From positions 1 through 33,627 of IMG/VR virus record IMGVR_UViG_3300012178_000009: a DNA stretch of 33,627 nucleotides. One strand, given 5' to 3'. Every line of letters begins with the position of its first letter. Position 1 is the first letter of the stretch. The notes under the pieces are model-generated. The model saw nothing but the letters and a program-made list of their open reading frames with translations. It made no database searches and was not told where the DNA came from. Source of the DNA: a virus. Below are positions 1 to 7,451 of this stretch, piece by piece. Position numbers and translations under genes: made by a program.

Positions 1-1391
1 GATCTCGTCCGCACCACCTTACCCGTCTGCGCCGTTGCCTCCAGCTTCGCATCCGCATTCTTGGCCACCGTACGACTGGTCGATTGATCTGCCCTCGACT
101 CGGATAGATGCTCCACCGTCTGAGGCTTCGGAGTTATCACGTCCCGATCCACATCCTTAGAGCAATCCTCCCGCACAGTTTCCCGCACCCGCACCACCGA
201 ACCCGGCACCGCCGCCAAATCCACGCTCAAATCCTGATCCGTCACCCCCTTCCACACCTTCGTCTTCTTCCCCTGGTCCGCCCTAAACTCGCTGTCGTAT
301 TCAGGGATAGTGTTCCGATACTGCCGAACATTCTTACGCAGCACAATCGAAAATCTGCCATCCCCATCCTCATTCAGATTCCGATCATAGGAAGTCCCCG
401 CCGGAATACTTCCGGGAATCGGAAGCAGGGAACTGTCCCCCGTGCCCCACAGAAAAGAAGCCGTGACCACCATATCACAGTTAGAGGAAATCGGAATATC
501 ATTCAGCGCCACCCCCGAAAGGTCCAGCTGCGATACCGTCAAATTCACCAGGCCCTGCGCTGCATCATATCCATTCGCCCGGCAATCCGCCCCCCGGGCC
601 TTCGCCTCATCCATTATCCCCTGGGCCAATGCCTCCGGCACATCAAAATACTGCGTTAAGCCACTCTGCCGACTTCCCAGCCAACTCGTAAAACCCTTTA
701 AAACAAACTCCGGCTTCGCCACTCCCAGGCGGATCGTCCCGCTGCCATCCTGCGCCAGCTCCCAATTTACCGCCAGACAATGCCACCCATCCCCCAGCGC
801 CACCGTCACCGCAGCCCCGTCATTCGCAATTTTACGATAGGCCAGGCCCGACAGCGTAGCCGTAGACAGCTTCCCGTCCGCCAGGGCCTTCACCGTATCC
901 GGATCCACCCCCACCCATTCCAGCGTCAAATATTCTGCTCCCGGATTATCCCCCACCGGAGCCTCATCCACAATTACCACATCCCCCGTATTACTCCGCC
1001 CCTGGATCAACCGCGCATCCGCATGAGCAATGGTCGTAAGGAACCCCTCCGCCAACACCTGAATAATCCGCCAGGTACTCCCCTTCGGATCTTCCCGCCC
1101 CTGTGCATCCACCCGCTGCGTCCGCACCCCCAAATGCCGCCACTTCCCCGCCTTCGGCTGACTATCAATAAGCGGCCCCGTGCAATACGCATATTTAATA
1201 GAGGCATCTGCTTCATAATTCGGGACCGAAACAAAACTTTCCAAAAACCCCACCAGATCATCCACATCCCGGTGACTGATCCCGTCAATATACCGTTCAA
1301 ATCGCCCATCCGGCAACAAGCCCTCATCCTGAGAGGTAAAAAGTTTCCACTTGTGTTCCGCCAGTTTCCCGGCTGCTGTCACATTATTCAT
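1..1391 (-). CDS. Phage structural-type protein, 3' end outside the window
   Basis: An open frame starts at the ATG at 1391 and stays open for 463 codons to the window edge, so the C-terminus is missing. The ATG overlaps the stop of the upstream hydrolase gene (ATGA), which suggests translational coupling. I do not recognise the family. The protein begins MNNVTAAGKLAEHKWK and reads as a soluble, moderately acidic polypeptide with no signal peptide or membrane segment. The visible C-terminal third is rich in charged and Thr/Ser residues. It lies downstream of the tail and lysis genes on the same strand, so a virion or tail-associated role is inferred from context only. The minus-strand frame has strong GC-biased third positions, which marks it as the coding strand here. 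Confidence 0.8.
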   Translation of the reverse strand, partial: MNNVTAAGKLAEHKWKLFTSQDEGLLPDGRFERYIDGISHRDVDDLVGFLESFVSVPNYEADASIKYAYCTGPLIDSQPKAGKWRHLGVRTQRVDAQGREDPKGSTWRIIQVLAEGFLTTIAHADARLIQGRSNTGDVVIVDEAPVGDNPGAEYLTLEWVGVDPDTVKALADGKLSTATLSGLAYRKIANDGAAVTVALGDGWHCLAVNWELAQDGSGTIRLGVAKPEFVLKGFTSWLGSRQSGLTQYFDVPEALAQGIMDEAKARGADCRANGYDAAQGLVNLTVSQLDLSGVALNDIPISSNCDMVVTASFLWGTGDSSLLPIPGSIPAGTSYDRNLNEDGDGRFSIVLRKNVRQYRNTIPEYDSEFRADQGKKTKVWKGVTDQDLSVDLAAVPGSVVRVRETVREDCSKDVDRDVITPKPQTVEHLSESRADQSTSRTVAKNADAKLEATAQTGKVVRTR

Positions 1392-2095
1392 GATTCGTCT
1401 CCGATGATGGCGGATGAATGAGGAATGCCTGCCCGAGCGGTTCCCTCCCGGGAACGGCCAGGGATGGCGGATTTACCTTTCCCATCTCCCATCTCCCATC
1501 TTCCATCTAATAAAAATTTACTCACCCGCTCCCGTGTCCACTCCGCACCCTTCTCCCCGAACCAACACTTCGTATGATTAAACGGCCCCACCGTAGAAAA
1601 TCTAAGTTCCTGGGCCAGCCGTTGATCATTTGTTTTAAACCCAAACACCCCAGCCCTCCCAAACGGATGCCAAGGATTCAGGCTCCCCACATGGATTGCG
1701 ATATCCAGCGGATTCGTCAGCACCAGCACCCGATCATAATGCAACGTCTCCCAATCCACGGTATCCCGGTCCGCAGCCGGAGAGATCAGAATCACATTCC
1801 GGAAAAGCAATTCCTCCCAGCCATGATCCTGCGCCATCTCCATCATGCGGACTGCAATCAGACAGCCGTAAGAATGCGCCAGCACATCCCCGCCCGGCCG
1901 CACCTGCGTCAGCAGCATCCGCGCCATCCGGTCAGTGTATTTGTCGTACCGCGCATTCCAGGTATGAGAAATCGGCTTGATCGCCCGACACAACTCCATG
2001 TCACAAGCGCCCGCCACCGCAGCCCCAAGACTGTGAACCGTCCGGGCACCATCATCCCGGATCCCCGGAATTGTAAACAGCGGCCGCGTCTTCAT
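1388..2095 (-). CDS. Alpha/beta-hydrolase (lipase/esterase-like) in the lysis-type cassette
   Basis: A 235-aa protein with a serine-hydrolase nucleophile elbow, AHSYG, with Ser75 at its centre after a beta-strand (GGDVL). Asp131 (LTNPLD) and His174 (FNHTKC) sit in the right order to complete a Ser-Asp-His triad. This pattern is typical of the alpha/beta-hydrolase fold. There is no signal peptide. The gene overlaps its neighbours on both sides and follows a small membrane protein and two lipoproteins, so a role in lysis or envelope-lipid cleavage is possible. A LysB-like function is known for actinobacteriophages but cannot be claimed here. The last ~35 residues (from about GRWEMGDGKGK) are encoded by low-complexity GATGGGA-type repeats and look like a recent extension rather than part of the fold. 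Confidence 0.75.
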   Translation of the reverse strand: MKTRPLFTIPGIRDDGARTVHSLGAAVAGACDMELCRAIKPISHTWNARYDKYTDRMARMLLTQVRPGGDVLAHSYGCLIAVRMMEMAQDHGWEELLFRNVILISPAADRDTVDWETLHYDRVLVLTNPLDIAIHVGSLNPWHPFGRAGVFGFKTNDQRLAQELRFSTVGPFNHTKCWFGEKGAEWTRERVSKFLLDGRWEMGDGKGKSAIPGRSREGTARAGIPHSSAIIGDES

Positions 2096-2289
2096 CAGAA
2101 CTCCACCTTATACAAATTAATAAAATACGGATCATTCACGCCCTTACCCTCCTCCTCACGTTCAGGAGCCTCAAAGCCCGTGGCGTAGCCGCTCACCCCG
2201 AAGATCGCCAGCGAAAGCACGGCAGCCAGCAAGATACCCAGCAGCGTTGCTGGCAGGTATCTCACTAAAAGCCGCACCGGCTTCATCAT
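2095..2289 (-). CDS. Small single-pass membrane protein
   Basis: A 64-aa protein with one hydrophobic helix at about residues 8-35 (LLVRYLPATLLGILLAAVLSLAIFGVSG in segments), followed by a short charged tail rich in Glu. The first ATG overlaps the stop of the upstream lipoprotein gene (ATGA). A second in-frame ATG three bases later has better spacing from the GGAGG Shine-Dalgarno, so the true start may be 2286. The stop overlaps the start of the hydrolase gene. Position between lipoproteins and a hydrolase suggests a lysis component such as an inner-membrane spanin or a holin-like protein, but there is no family evidence. Confidence 0.65.
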   Translation of the reverse strand: MMKPVRLLVRYLPATLLGILLAAVLSLAIFGVSGYATGFEAPEREEEGKGVNDPYFINLYKVEF

Positions 2290-2624
2290 TCCTCCGGCAC
2301 CGATTCCACATCTTCAGAAGGCGTTACCGCAGTCAAGTCCTGCGTGTCGTTACCCTCGCCCACTTTCGTGTTGGCGTTAGCTGCGACTTCTCCACCACCT
2401 TGAGTGTCGATCCAGGTCTGACCGTCTTCTTTCTTCCCAGCCTCACTTGCTTCTGTCTCAAGGACAGCACCACGAGCATAGGCAGAGAGACTGAGGGAGG
2501 CATTAGCCTTCGTCCCACTGTCAACCCGAACGGTGTAGCCAGAGCCACTATTCTCAATCCTAGTCATGCACCCAGCAGAGGAGAGGGCCAAGAGTATCAG
2601 AGTCAGTTTTTTCTTATTGTTCAT
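2286..2624 (-). CDS. Small phage lipoprotein (112 aa)
   Basis: The start at 2624 is chosen because a GGAGG Shine-Dalgarno precedes it and the protein then opens with a classic lipoprotein signal: MNNKKK, a hydrophobic core, then a lipobox ending at Cys19 (LSSAGC). The frame is open further upstream, but that part overlaps the neighbouring gene and is not protein-like. The mature part is about 94 residues, acidic, with no Cys after the lipobox. The gene overlaps the upstream lipoprotein gene by 11 bases and the downstream membrane gene by 4. Two adjacent lipoproteins next to an inner-membrane protein recall an outer-spanin arrangement; that is inference. Confidence 0.72.
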   Translation of the reverse strand: MNNKKKLTLILLALSSAGCMTRIENSGSGYTVRVDSGTKANASLSLSAYARGAVLETEASEAGKKEDGQTWIDTQGGGEVAANANTKVGEGNDTQDLTAVTPSEDVESVPEE

Positions 2625-3039
2625 TGCGAGTTCCTCCACTAGGTACAGTCCAAGTCTGAACTCCCCCAGAGCTGAGCACAGCCTGAACGGTAATGTTCGC
2701 TCCATAGGACGCTCCAGGGCTGTCAAAGCGGAACGTGGGATGGGCTCCGTTGGAGACCTCTTCAGATTCCCCAACCTCAGTGCCGAAGCTACCAGAGATG
2801 GATAGAAGCTCCACATTCCCTGCGAGAGAGGCGGGTAGGAGAACTACCAGATTCCCATCACCCTCTGAAATAGGCTTCCAGAGAAAGGTGTTGATAGCAT
2901 TTCCTGCGACAGACCCTTCCTGGGAAGTCCCATATACATTGTTACTATAATTGTTAGACTTGTCGTTAGCAATATCACTTGCTAATTCACACCCGGTCAG
3001 GATGGCAATCAGGGGGAGTAGTAGTATCATTTTTTTCAT
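2614..3039 (-). CDS. Phage lipoprotein (141 aa)
   Basis: The N-terminus is MKKMILLLPLIAILTGCE, a textbook type II signal with the lipidated Cys at residue 17. The mature domain is Ser/Gly/Val-rich and probably beta-structured, with alternating hydrophobic residues (NLVVLLP, ITVQAVLSS). I do not recognise the family. It begins four bases after the stop of the upstream membrane/coiled-coil gene and overlaps the next lipoprotein gene. Role unknown; context suggests lysis (spanin-like) or a superinfection-exclusion lipoprotein. Confidence 0.72.
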   Translation of the reverse strand: MKKMILLLPLIAILTGCELASDIANDKSNNYSNNVYGTSQEGSVAGNAINTFLWKPISEGDGNLVVLLPASLAGNVELLSISGSFGTEVGESEEVSNGAHPTFRFDSPGASYGANITVQAVLSSGGVQTWTVPSGGTRNEQ

Positions 3040-3042
3040 GGT

Positions 3043-3498
3043 TTATCTCGCTGGTATTTCTCGGTTAAAAAAATAGTTTGAATTTCGGGTTCCTTCGCGG
3101 TCCATGCGCTCCACTTTGCCTCCGCTGATGATGCTACGTTCTTCAAGCGTTGCCAGTCTGCGCTCCGTCACGAGAGCGTCATCATGACGCTTATTTATCG
3201 CCTCCATAATTAGCCGTGCATTTTCATCTGCCTGCCTCTGGGTCGGAATCACGTAGAGGCCAATTCCTGTGCTGACCATCACGATGACTGCCACCAGCCA
3301 GCCCACGTTAAAAGGTTTGGGAACCGCAAGCCCCCGCACCTCATGGAGCAACTCGGTCATAGATGTCTGCAACCCCGTCACGCTGGTTTTCAGTCCGACA
3401 ATGTCGCCTGACATTTGACCAACCTCTTTCTGAGTTTCGGACTGAGCTTTCCACAACTCTTGTAAGTCGTGGGGTTTTGGTGTTGCGGGGTCGGTCAT
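3043..3498 (-). CDS. Coiled-coil protein with one membrane segment, holin-like candidate
   Basis: A 151-aa protein. Residues 12-57 form a heptad-like coiled coil (QKEVGQ..VGLKTSVTGLQTSMTELLHEV), a transmembrane helix follows at about 65-85 (VGWLVAVIVMVSTGIGLYV), then a charged C-terminal helix. This resembles the architecture of XhlA/hemolysin-type phage membrane proteins and some holins, although the helix order differs. Its start overlaps the stop of the 60-aa gene upstream. With the two lipoproteins and the hydrolase it forms a plausible lysis cassette. The functional call is inference. Confidence 0.65.
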   Translation of the reverse strand: MTDPATPKPHDLQELWKAQSETQKEVGQMSGDIVGLKTSVTGLQTSMTELLHEVRGLAVPKPFNVGWLVAVIVMVSTGIGLYVIPTQRQADENARLIMEAINKRHDDALVTERRLATLEERSIISGGKVERMDREGTRNSNYFFNREIPAR

Positions 3499-3680
3499 TA
3501 CAGATCTTCCTCAACCGCCGTCATTTCACGGGTCATAGCTGGTATCTCCTTTTGCTCAGCCCAGGCCTTACGAGCGGCCAACCGAGCGTAGGGGGCTTTC
3601 GCGTACTTCCATATGAATTTCAGGACAGATAGAGCTGTCTTGGGGTCTATGGCTTGGGGTTTTACCGGGGGGTTGTTCAT
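3498..3680 (-). CDS. Small unknown phage protein (60 aa)
   Basis: A 60-residue basic-then-acidic protein starting MNNPPVKPQ, with a predicted amphipathic helix (KTALSVLKFIWKYAKAPYARLAARKAW). There is no signal, membrane segment or recognisable domain. It overlaps the downstream coiled-coil/membrane gene by one base at stop/start and lies 23 bp after the carbohydrate-binding-type gene. Coding is supported by tight packing and strand agreement; function unknown. Confidence 0.55.
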   Translation of the reverse strand: MNNPPVKPQAIDPKTALSVLKFIWKYAKAPYARLAARKAWAEQKEIPAMTREMTAVEEDL

Positions 3681-3703
3681 CAGCGTCTATCTTCGGTTAA
3701 GAA

Positions 3704-4210
3704 TTATTGAGCCAGCCAAAGAGCCGGGACTGCTGGAGGAGTCCAGCCCGGTTGCGTGGTGTGCGATTGAATACATTTGTAAGTGACGCCCTGATACTCC
3801 CGCAGGGAGGCTTCTACCGGCGGTGTCTTAAATAAATCCTCTTTAACTACAGCCTCCCATGCAATCCACGGGAGGACACCAGAGCCGACCTGTTGCACGA
3901 TGAAAAGCGCTGGTGTTTCCTCCGGCGTGAAGTGCGTCCTGACATGCGCCTGACGGCAAACCAGACGAACCTCTCCGTATTGATACACCCCGCGATCTAC
4001 CTGTTCACCCTCCACGGGGAGAGGCGGGAGGTCCGTGATTTCGATGTCTTTGATTGCGGTCAGGTACGCCTCTGGATCTGAGTCAAAAGTCAGATTTGAC
4101 TGCCCGGTGGACGTCACCTGATCCGGGTTGGTTATGCCCAGGTGACGTGTGCCATCATCTGACCAAGCTAGAAAATAGGTTGAGTTTGCGGGTTTGCTGA
4201 TCTGTTTCAT
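3704..4210 (-). CDS. Tail-associated protein with CBM5/12-like C-terminus
   Basis: A 168-aa protein. The start at 4210 (MKQISKP) is chosen because it overlaps the upstream stop in a TAATG and has a GGAGGAG Shine-Dalgarno; the frame extends ten codons further up without support. The C-terminal ~40 residues (REYQGVTYKCIQSHT..PGWTPPAVPALW) match the chitin-binding type 3 / CBM5-12 pattern: an aromatic, YKC, QxHT, the GW-P-PALW signature. Such modules are common on phage tail and baseplate proteins and bind surface glycans. It lies directly downstream of the repeat-rich fibre-like gene, so a receptor- or glycan-binding tail accessory is likely. Confidence 0.7.
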   Translation of the reverse strand: MKQISKPANSTYFLAWSDDGTRHLGITNPDQVTSTGQSNLTFDSDPEAYLTAIKDIEITDLPPLPVEGEQVDRGVYQYGEVRLVCRQAHVRTHFTPEETPALFIVQQVGSGVLPWIAWEAVVKEDLFKTPPVEASLREYQGVTYKCIQSHTTQPGWTPPAVPALWLAQ

Positions 4211-5190
4211 TATATTTCTCCTCCGTCTGTTACTGTCCAAGTATGGTCCGCAACCTGTGCGGCTTTTGCGGTTGTCCCTGCTCCGCTGGTTTTGGAATTA
4301 CCTCCATGGAATGGCACTGAGCTGTTGCTGTTGTTGGCCTCAATGTTCACCCACAGGTTGTTATAGTCCGTGGTGTTGATTGTTACGTTAAGGAACATAT
4401 AAGCCCCATCAGTCAAAGCCCCCAAGACCATCCCGGACGGGAGTGAGGTTAGTGAGGTGCCGTAGAACATATAATACCCACTAGTCAAAGCCCCCAAGAC
4501 CATCCCGGACGGGAGTGAGGTTAGTGAGGTGCCGTAGAACATCGCCCTCCCATCAGTCAAAGACCCCAAGACCATCCCGGACGGGAGTGAGGTTAGTGAG
4601 GTGCCGTAGAACATATAAGACCCATCAGTCAAAGATGCTAGAGTCATATCATCAGGCAGGGAGGCTAGGGGGTTAGTGAGGTAGAACATCGTCCACCCAT
4701 CAGTCAAAGACCCCAAGACCATCCCGGACGGGAGTGAGGTTAGTGAGGTAGACCGGAACATCGCCCTCCCAAGGATCAAATGATCCAGCGTCATATCATC
4801 AGGTAAAGACGTAAGGTTCGTGCAACCCATGAACGCATTACTCTGATCCGTCCCGCTAAGCCCCGTACCCAACTGACTGATCCCCGTCAGTTTAAGTTTG
4901 TCCCCGCCATTGTTAAAATAGATCCGACTAAACACCCCCGTAATCGTCACGGTGTACGCACCGGGACTTGGATAGGTATGCGTCCAAGCCGGGTCGTTGT
5001 AGGTTGTTATGTCATCATTTGAGCCGTCTCCCCAATCGACGTTGCAGGTATAAGTGCCGTCGCTTTTAGTCGGGATGGTGATTTGGCTGTCGGTGGAAGT
5101 GCCTACGTTGTCGGTTTGCCACGACGTTTTGAAGGCGTCCAAATCCGCACCACCACCAAATTTAAATGGATCTATGAGCATGATCGACAT
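4210..5190 (-). CDS. Fibre-like protein with PKD-type segment and BspA/DUF285-like repeats
   Basis: A 326-aa protein. Residues ~20-90 carry the VDWGDGS motif (51-57) and a THTYPSPGAYTVTITG strand, the PKD-like cap typical of BspA/DUF285 surface proteins. Residues ~115-270 are leucine-rich repeats of 24 residues (one of 25) with a core LTSLPSGMVLG-LTDG--MFYGTS. The repeats are nearly identical at the DNA level. BspA-like repeats are known on bacterial surface proteins that bind host matrices; on a phage they would suit receptor binding. The start overlaps the upstream stop (TAATG). The gene lies between virion genes, so a tail fibre or head decoration is inferred. Confidence 0.78.
   Translation of the reverse strand: MSIMLIDPFKFGGGADLDAFKTSWQTDNVGTSTDSQITIPTKSDGTYTCNVDWGDGSNDDITTYNDPAWTHTYPSPGAYTVTITGVFSRIYFNNGGDKLKLTGISQLGTGLSGTDQSNAFMGCTNLTSLPDDMTLDHLILGRAMFRSTSLTSLPSGMVLGSLTDGWTMFYLTNPLASLPDDMTLASLTDGSYMFYGTSLTSLPSGMVLGSLTDGRAMFYGTSLTSLPSGMVLGALTSGYYMFYGTSLTSLPSGMVLGALTDGAYMFLNVTINTTDYNNLWVNIEANNSNSSVPFHGGNSKTSGAGTTAKAAQVADHTWTVTDGGEI
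4390..4790 (-). repeat. Tandem 72-bp repeats within the fibre-like gene
   Basis: The word agtcaaag recurs at 4411, 4483, 4555, 4627 and 4702, spacing 72, 72, 72 and 75 bp, and a diverged sixth unit follows. Units share long identical stretches (for example the segment coding for SLPSGMVLG). The 75-bp unit has one extra codon. The frame is kept, so unit number can change by recombination without breaking the protein. Confidence 0.9.
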
Positions 5191-5771
5191 TACCTCGTTC
5201 CGATTAAAGTTATTTTCAGACCAGCCCCGGCAGTGCCGGACCCGATCTGATCAATGTCCACCGTAATTTCCGCATCATCCGCAATCGCAGAATCCGAAAT
5301 TACCGGAGGGGTTGCAGATCCAACAGAGGTTTTATCTCCATCATCAATGCTGATTTCTGTAGAAAGTACAGAAGTCCCTCCCTCATTCACATCCACCACC
5401 AGATCCGCTCCCACCGGAGCCGTGGTCACGCTGGCCCGTACTCCCGTCAGGGTGAACGCATGGGGGGAGCGCAAAGTCACCTTCGCCGTCCCGGTGGTAA
5501 GATCCGTGGTTTCATCGCTGACGGCCAGTTGGATAAACACATCCTTCGTCCACGCAATGGTCGCCCAGTTAGCCTCAACGCCGAAGTCGTCGGCATTTAG
5601 GGCCAGCATAACGGCGTTATCTCGATCCGTCACCTGCACGTAGTCTCCTGCAACCAGAGGTGTGGTATCGTCGCTCCGTGTTCCTGCGAGCCTCTGGGCA
5701 TTGGTTACATCGTAGAGGGTGAAGGGAACCTCGCTGCCTAAAGATGGGGGTAAGGGGGGTAAGAATAACAT
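5190..5771 (-). CDS. Phage structural protein, beta-rich (193 aa)
   Basis: The N-terminus MLFLPPLPPSLG is short and hydrophobic. The remainder is Thr/Asp/Val-rich with strong beta propensity. The C-terminal half (LTGVRASVTTAPVGADLVVDVNEGG, SVLSTEISIDDGDK, AEITVDIDQIGSG-AGAGLKITLIG in segments) matches a domain I recall recurring in phage virion proteins of unknown name. It ends in TAATG overlapping the fibre-like gene and starts 9 bp after a small structural gene. A tail or head-decoration role is likely; the exact function is unknown. Confidence 0.68.
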   Translation of the reverse strand: MLFLPPLPPSLGSEVPFTLYDVTNAQRLAGTRSDDTTPLVAGDYVQVTDRDNAVMLALNADDFGVEANWATIAWTKDVFIQLAVSDETTDLTTGTAKVTLRSPHAFTLTGVRASVTTAPVGADLVVDVNEGGTSVLSTEISIDDGDKTSVGSATPPVISDSAIADDAEITVDIDQIGSGTAGAGLKITLIGTR

Positions 5772-5780
5772 AATAGTACC

Positions 5781-6116
5781 TCAGTATTTAAGAGCTTCGC
5801 TATAAATGGAGGCGGAGGTTGCGGATTCCCGGATAAACTTCGCCTCTTTGGCCTGGATGGGGCTTAGGTACAGAAAGCTACCTGCAGGGATCAGATCCCC
5901 GTGGTCACTGCCTGGGGCCGGGGTGCTGCCGTCCGTGGTCATCCGTACATCTGCGTTCTGCACATTTATCTTTACAGTGTCGGTCCCTTCTGGATAGGCG
6001 GCGGCGGGAAGCTGTACCCCGCCCGCAGTGGCATCCACCGCGAGCACCTGCCCGCTGGAGGTAATCGTTCTGGCCCCGTATAGGGTATTCTTTTGAAGTG
6101 TGGCATTAGATCCCAT
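5781..6116 (-). CDS. Small phage virion protein (111 aa)
   Basis: A 111-aa beta-rich protein containing NVQNADVRMTTDGSTPAPG, then GDLIPAGSFLYLS and AKEAKFIRES. This pattern (a ..VR.TTDGSTPT.. strand, a L.AG..LYL strand, a ..A.FI... strand) occurs in many short head-decoration or tail proteins of tailed phages, from memory. It sits between the adaptor-like gene and the beta-rich 193-aa gene with gaps of 15 and 9 bp. A virion role is inferred from context and pattern. Confidence 0.65.
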   Translation of the reverse strand: MGSNATLQKNTLYGARTITSSGQVLAVDATAGGVQLPAAAYPEGTDTVKINVQNADVRMTTDGSTPAPGSDHGDLIPAGSFLYLSPIQAKEAKFIRESATSASIYSEALKY

Positions 6117-6131
6117 GGTGTTTTCCTTTGG

Positions 6132-6851
6132 TTAGGTGACTTTAAAACGTATTTCAGGCTCTTGCCCCTGCTGGCTTTCCTGGGCGAGTACGGCCCGGTC
6201 GAGTTCGGCCATGGCCCTGGCCTCCTCCACATCCGCCCGGTCTCCCCGGCCATCGTTGCGCAGCAATTCGGAAAAGGCTCCCCGTACAATCACTTCCCAG
6301 AGATAGGCAGGCACCTCCTGTACGGTCCACCAGGCTGTATCGGTCACCGCATTGCCGGTGTTGGCATCGTCGGCGGACACATAGCACTCCCCGCTGGTGC
6401 TGTCGTACACCACGGCCCCTTCGGCGTAGGTGGTAGCGCCGTTATATGCCACCCGGGTAAACTGCGGCGCGGGATCGCGGTACTGCACCCACAGCGTCCC
6501 GCTGCTGGTTTCGGCTATGCCCAAATAAAGCGCAGTCGCGCCGGGCCGGTAGGCCAGACGGTTGGCGGTGTACTTGGTGCGGGGATCCACATCAAACACC
6601 CCGAACACTCCCCCCAAAGTAGGAGATCCACTTACTTTTAAAGGCAGCGTGGATATTCCATCCGCATCTTCCACAATCGTGCGCTCGGCATAACGCAGCC
6701 GGTCGCTCCAGGGTGCCTCCTCCCAGGCAATGCGCGTCCAGTAGCCCATCACATCCGACACTTCCTCCTGTTGCGAAACGCTCCCCCCCCAGGTGGCGGG
6801 CGGATAACCCATCAGCCGCAAGATCCGTTCATAGGCATGGTTAAAGGTCAT
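6132..6851 (-). CDS. Adaptor/tail-type structural protein with carbohydrate-binding-like insertion
   Basis: A 239-aa protein. The N-terminal helix-rich part (YERILRLMGYPPATW) and C-terminal helical part (LWEVIVRGAFSELLRNDGRGDRADVEEARAMAELD) resemble head-tail adaptor or tail proteins of short-tailed phages. In the middle (about 135-185) is a segment YNGATTYAEGAVVYDSTSG-CYVSADDANTGNA..DTAWW that follows the CBM5/12-like pattern. I recall this fused arrangement from phage structural proteins. The start overlaps the stop of the upstream gene (ATGA). The position between capsid genes and tail genes supports a connector or tail-tube role. Confidence 0.65.
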   Translation of the reverse strand: MTFNHAYERILRLMGYPPATWGGSVSQQEEVSDVMGYWTRIAWEEAPWSDRLRYAERTIVEDADGISTLPLKVSGSPTLGGVFGVFDVDPRTKYTANRLAYRPGATALYLGIAETSSGTLWVQYRDPAPQFTRVAYNGATTYAEGAVVYDSTSGECYVSADDANTGNAVTDTAWWTVQEVPAYLWEVIVRGAFSELLRNDGRGDRADVEEARAMAELDRAVLAQESQQGQEPEIRFKVT

Positions 6852-7348
6852 GGCGCAACTCCGTTGCGGATGGCTAATGGCGGATGGCGAATGGCGGATT
6901 GGTATTTGGGAGGAACAATAAGCCCGTTATCCTTTATTCTTTCTTCCTTATCCGGCGCTGGCGCCTGCTGCCTCATCTGCCGATACCTCTTGGCCGTCAC
7001 AGATCCCGGGGTCCATCCCACCGTGGGGTTTTCCGCTATGCTGGTCACCCGAAACTGGGGATTGTCGCGCAGAAAGTCATGCACAAACCCGGCATCGTCC
7101 CAGCATTCATCCCCCAGCTTCTTCTGCCACATGATGTAGGTGAGCTTCGGAATCCGGAATTTCATGTGCGTGCCGTCCGGCTTGCGCACCGCCCGCACCC
7201 CGTTCTGGTTCCATTTCCCCGCCTCGCGCTTTTCACGCTCCAGGGCCTGCCGATACCGCTCCTGCTGACGCTGATGCAACCGCACAATCATTTCTTCATT
7301 CTGCGGGAGCAATCCTAAAATCTGGCTGTGGGACATCTTGTTCATCAT
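6848..7348 (-). CDS. Unknown late protein with repeat-derived C-terminus (166 aa)
   Basis: A 166-aa protein, helix-rich and basic at the N-terminus (IVRLHQRQQERYRQALEREKREAGKW). The middle contains LTYIMWQKKLGDECWDDAGFVHDFLRDNPQFRV. I do not recognise the family. Starts at 7348, 7345 or the third Met are all possible, and no clear Shine-Dalgarno decides between them. The last ~20 residues (after PPKYQSA) are encoded by ATGGCGGAT-type tandem microrepeats and look acquired. It lies just after a terminator-like structure and before the adaptor gene, overlapping it by four bases. Confidence 0.6.
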   Translation of the reverse strand: MMNKMSHSQILGLLPQNEEMIVRLHQRQQERYRQALEREKREAGKWNQNGVRAVRKPDGTHMKFRIPKLTYIMWQKKLGDECWDDAGFVHDFLRDNPQFRVTSIAENPTVGWTPGSVTAKRYRQMRQQAPAPDKEERIKDNGLIVPPKYQSAIRHPPLAIRNGVAP

Positions 7349-7349
7349 T

Positions 7350-7440
7350 CATCAAAAATAGGGGGACCGCACCCCGGAAAGTGGATCAAGCATGAAACCA
7401 CATTCCCGATTGACACATCCGGCCCGGAGGCACGGTCCCT
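7350..7440 (-). terminator. Rho-independent terminator-like structure after the capsid genes
   Basis: On the minus strand an arm at 7439-7424 (GGGACCGTGCCTCCGG) can pair with an arm at 7377-7363 (CCGGGGTGCGGTCCC) with a few wobbles. It is followed by CCTATTTTTG. The loop is long (about 45 nt), so it is not a minimal terminator. Its place, right after the capsid and putative decoration genes, suggests it reduces read-through into the tail genes. Confidence 0.5.
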
Positions 7441-7451
7441 GATTGTTGTGC

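Noticed and set aside
4390-4790. Regular repeats that might be taken for a CRISPR array or a diversity-generating target.
   Set aside because: Units are contiguous, have no unique spacers, keep the reading frame of a protein, and no reverse transcriptase or cas gene is in the window.
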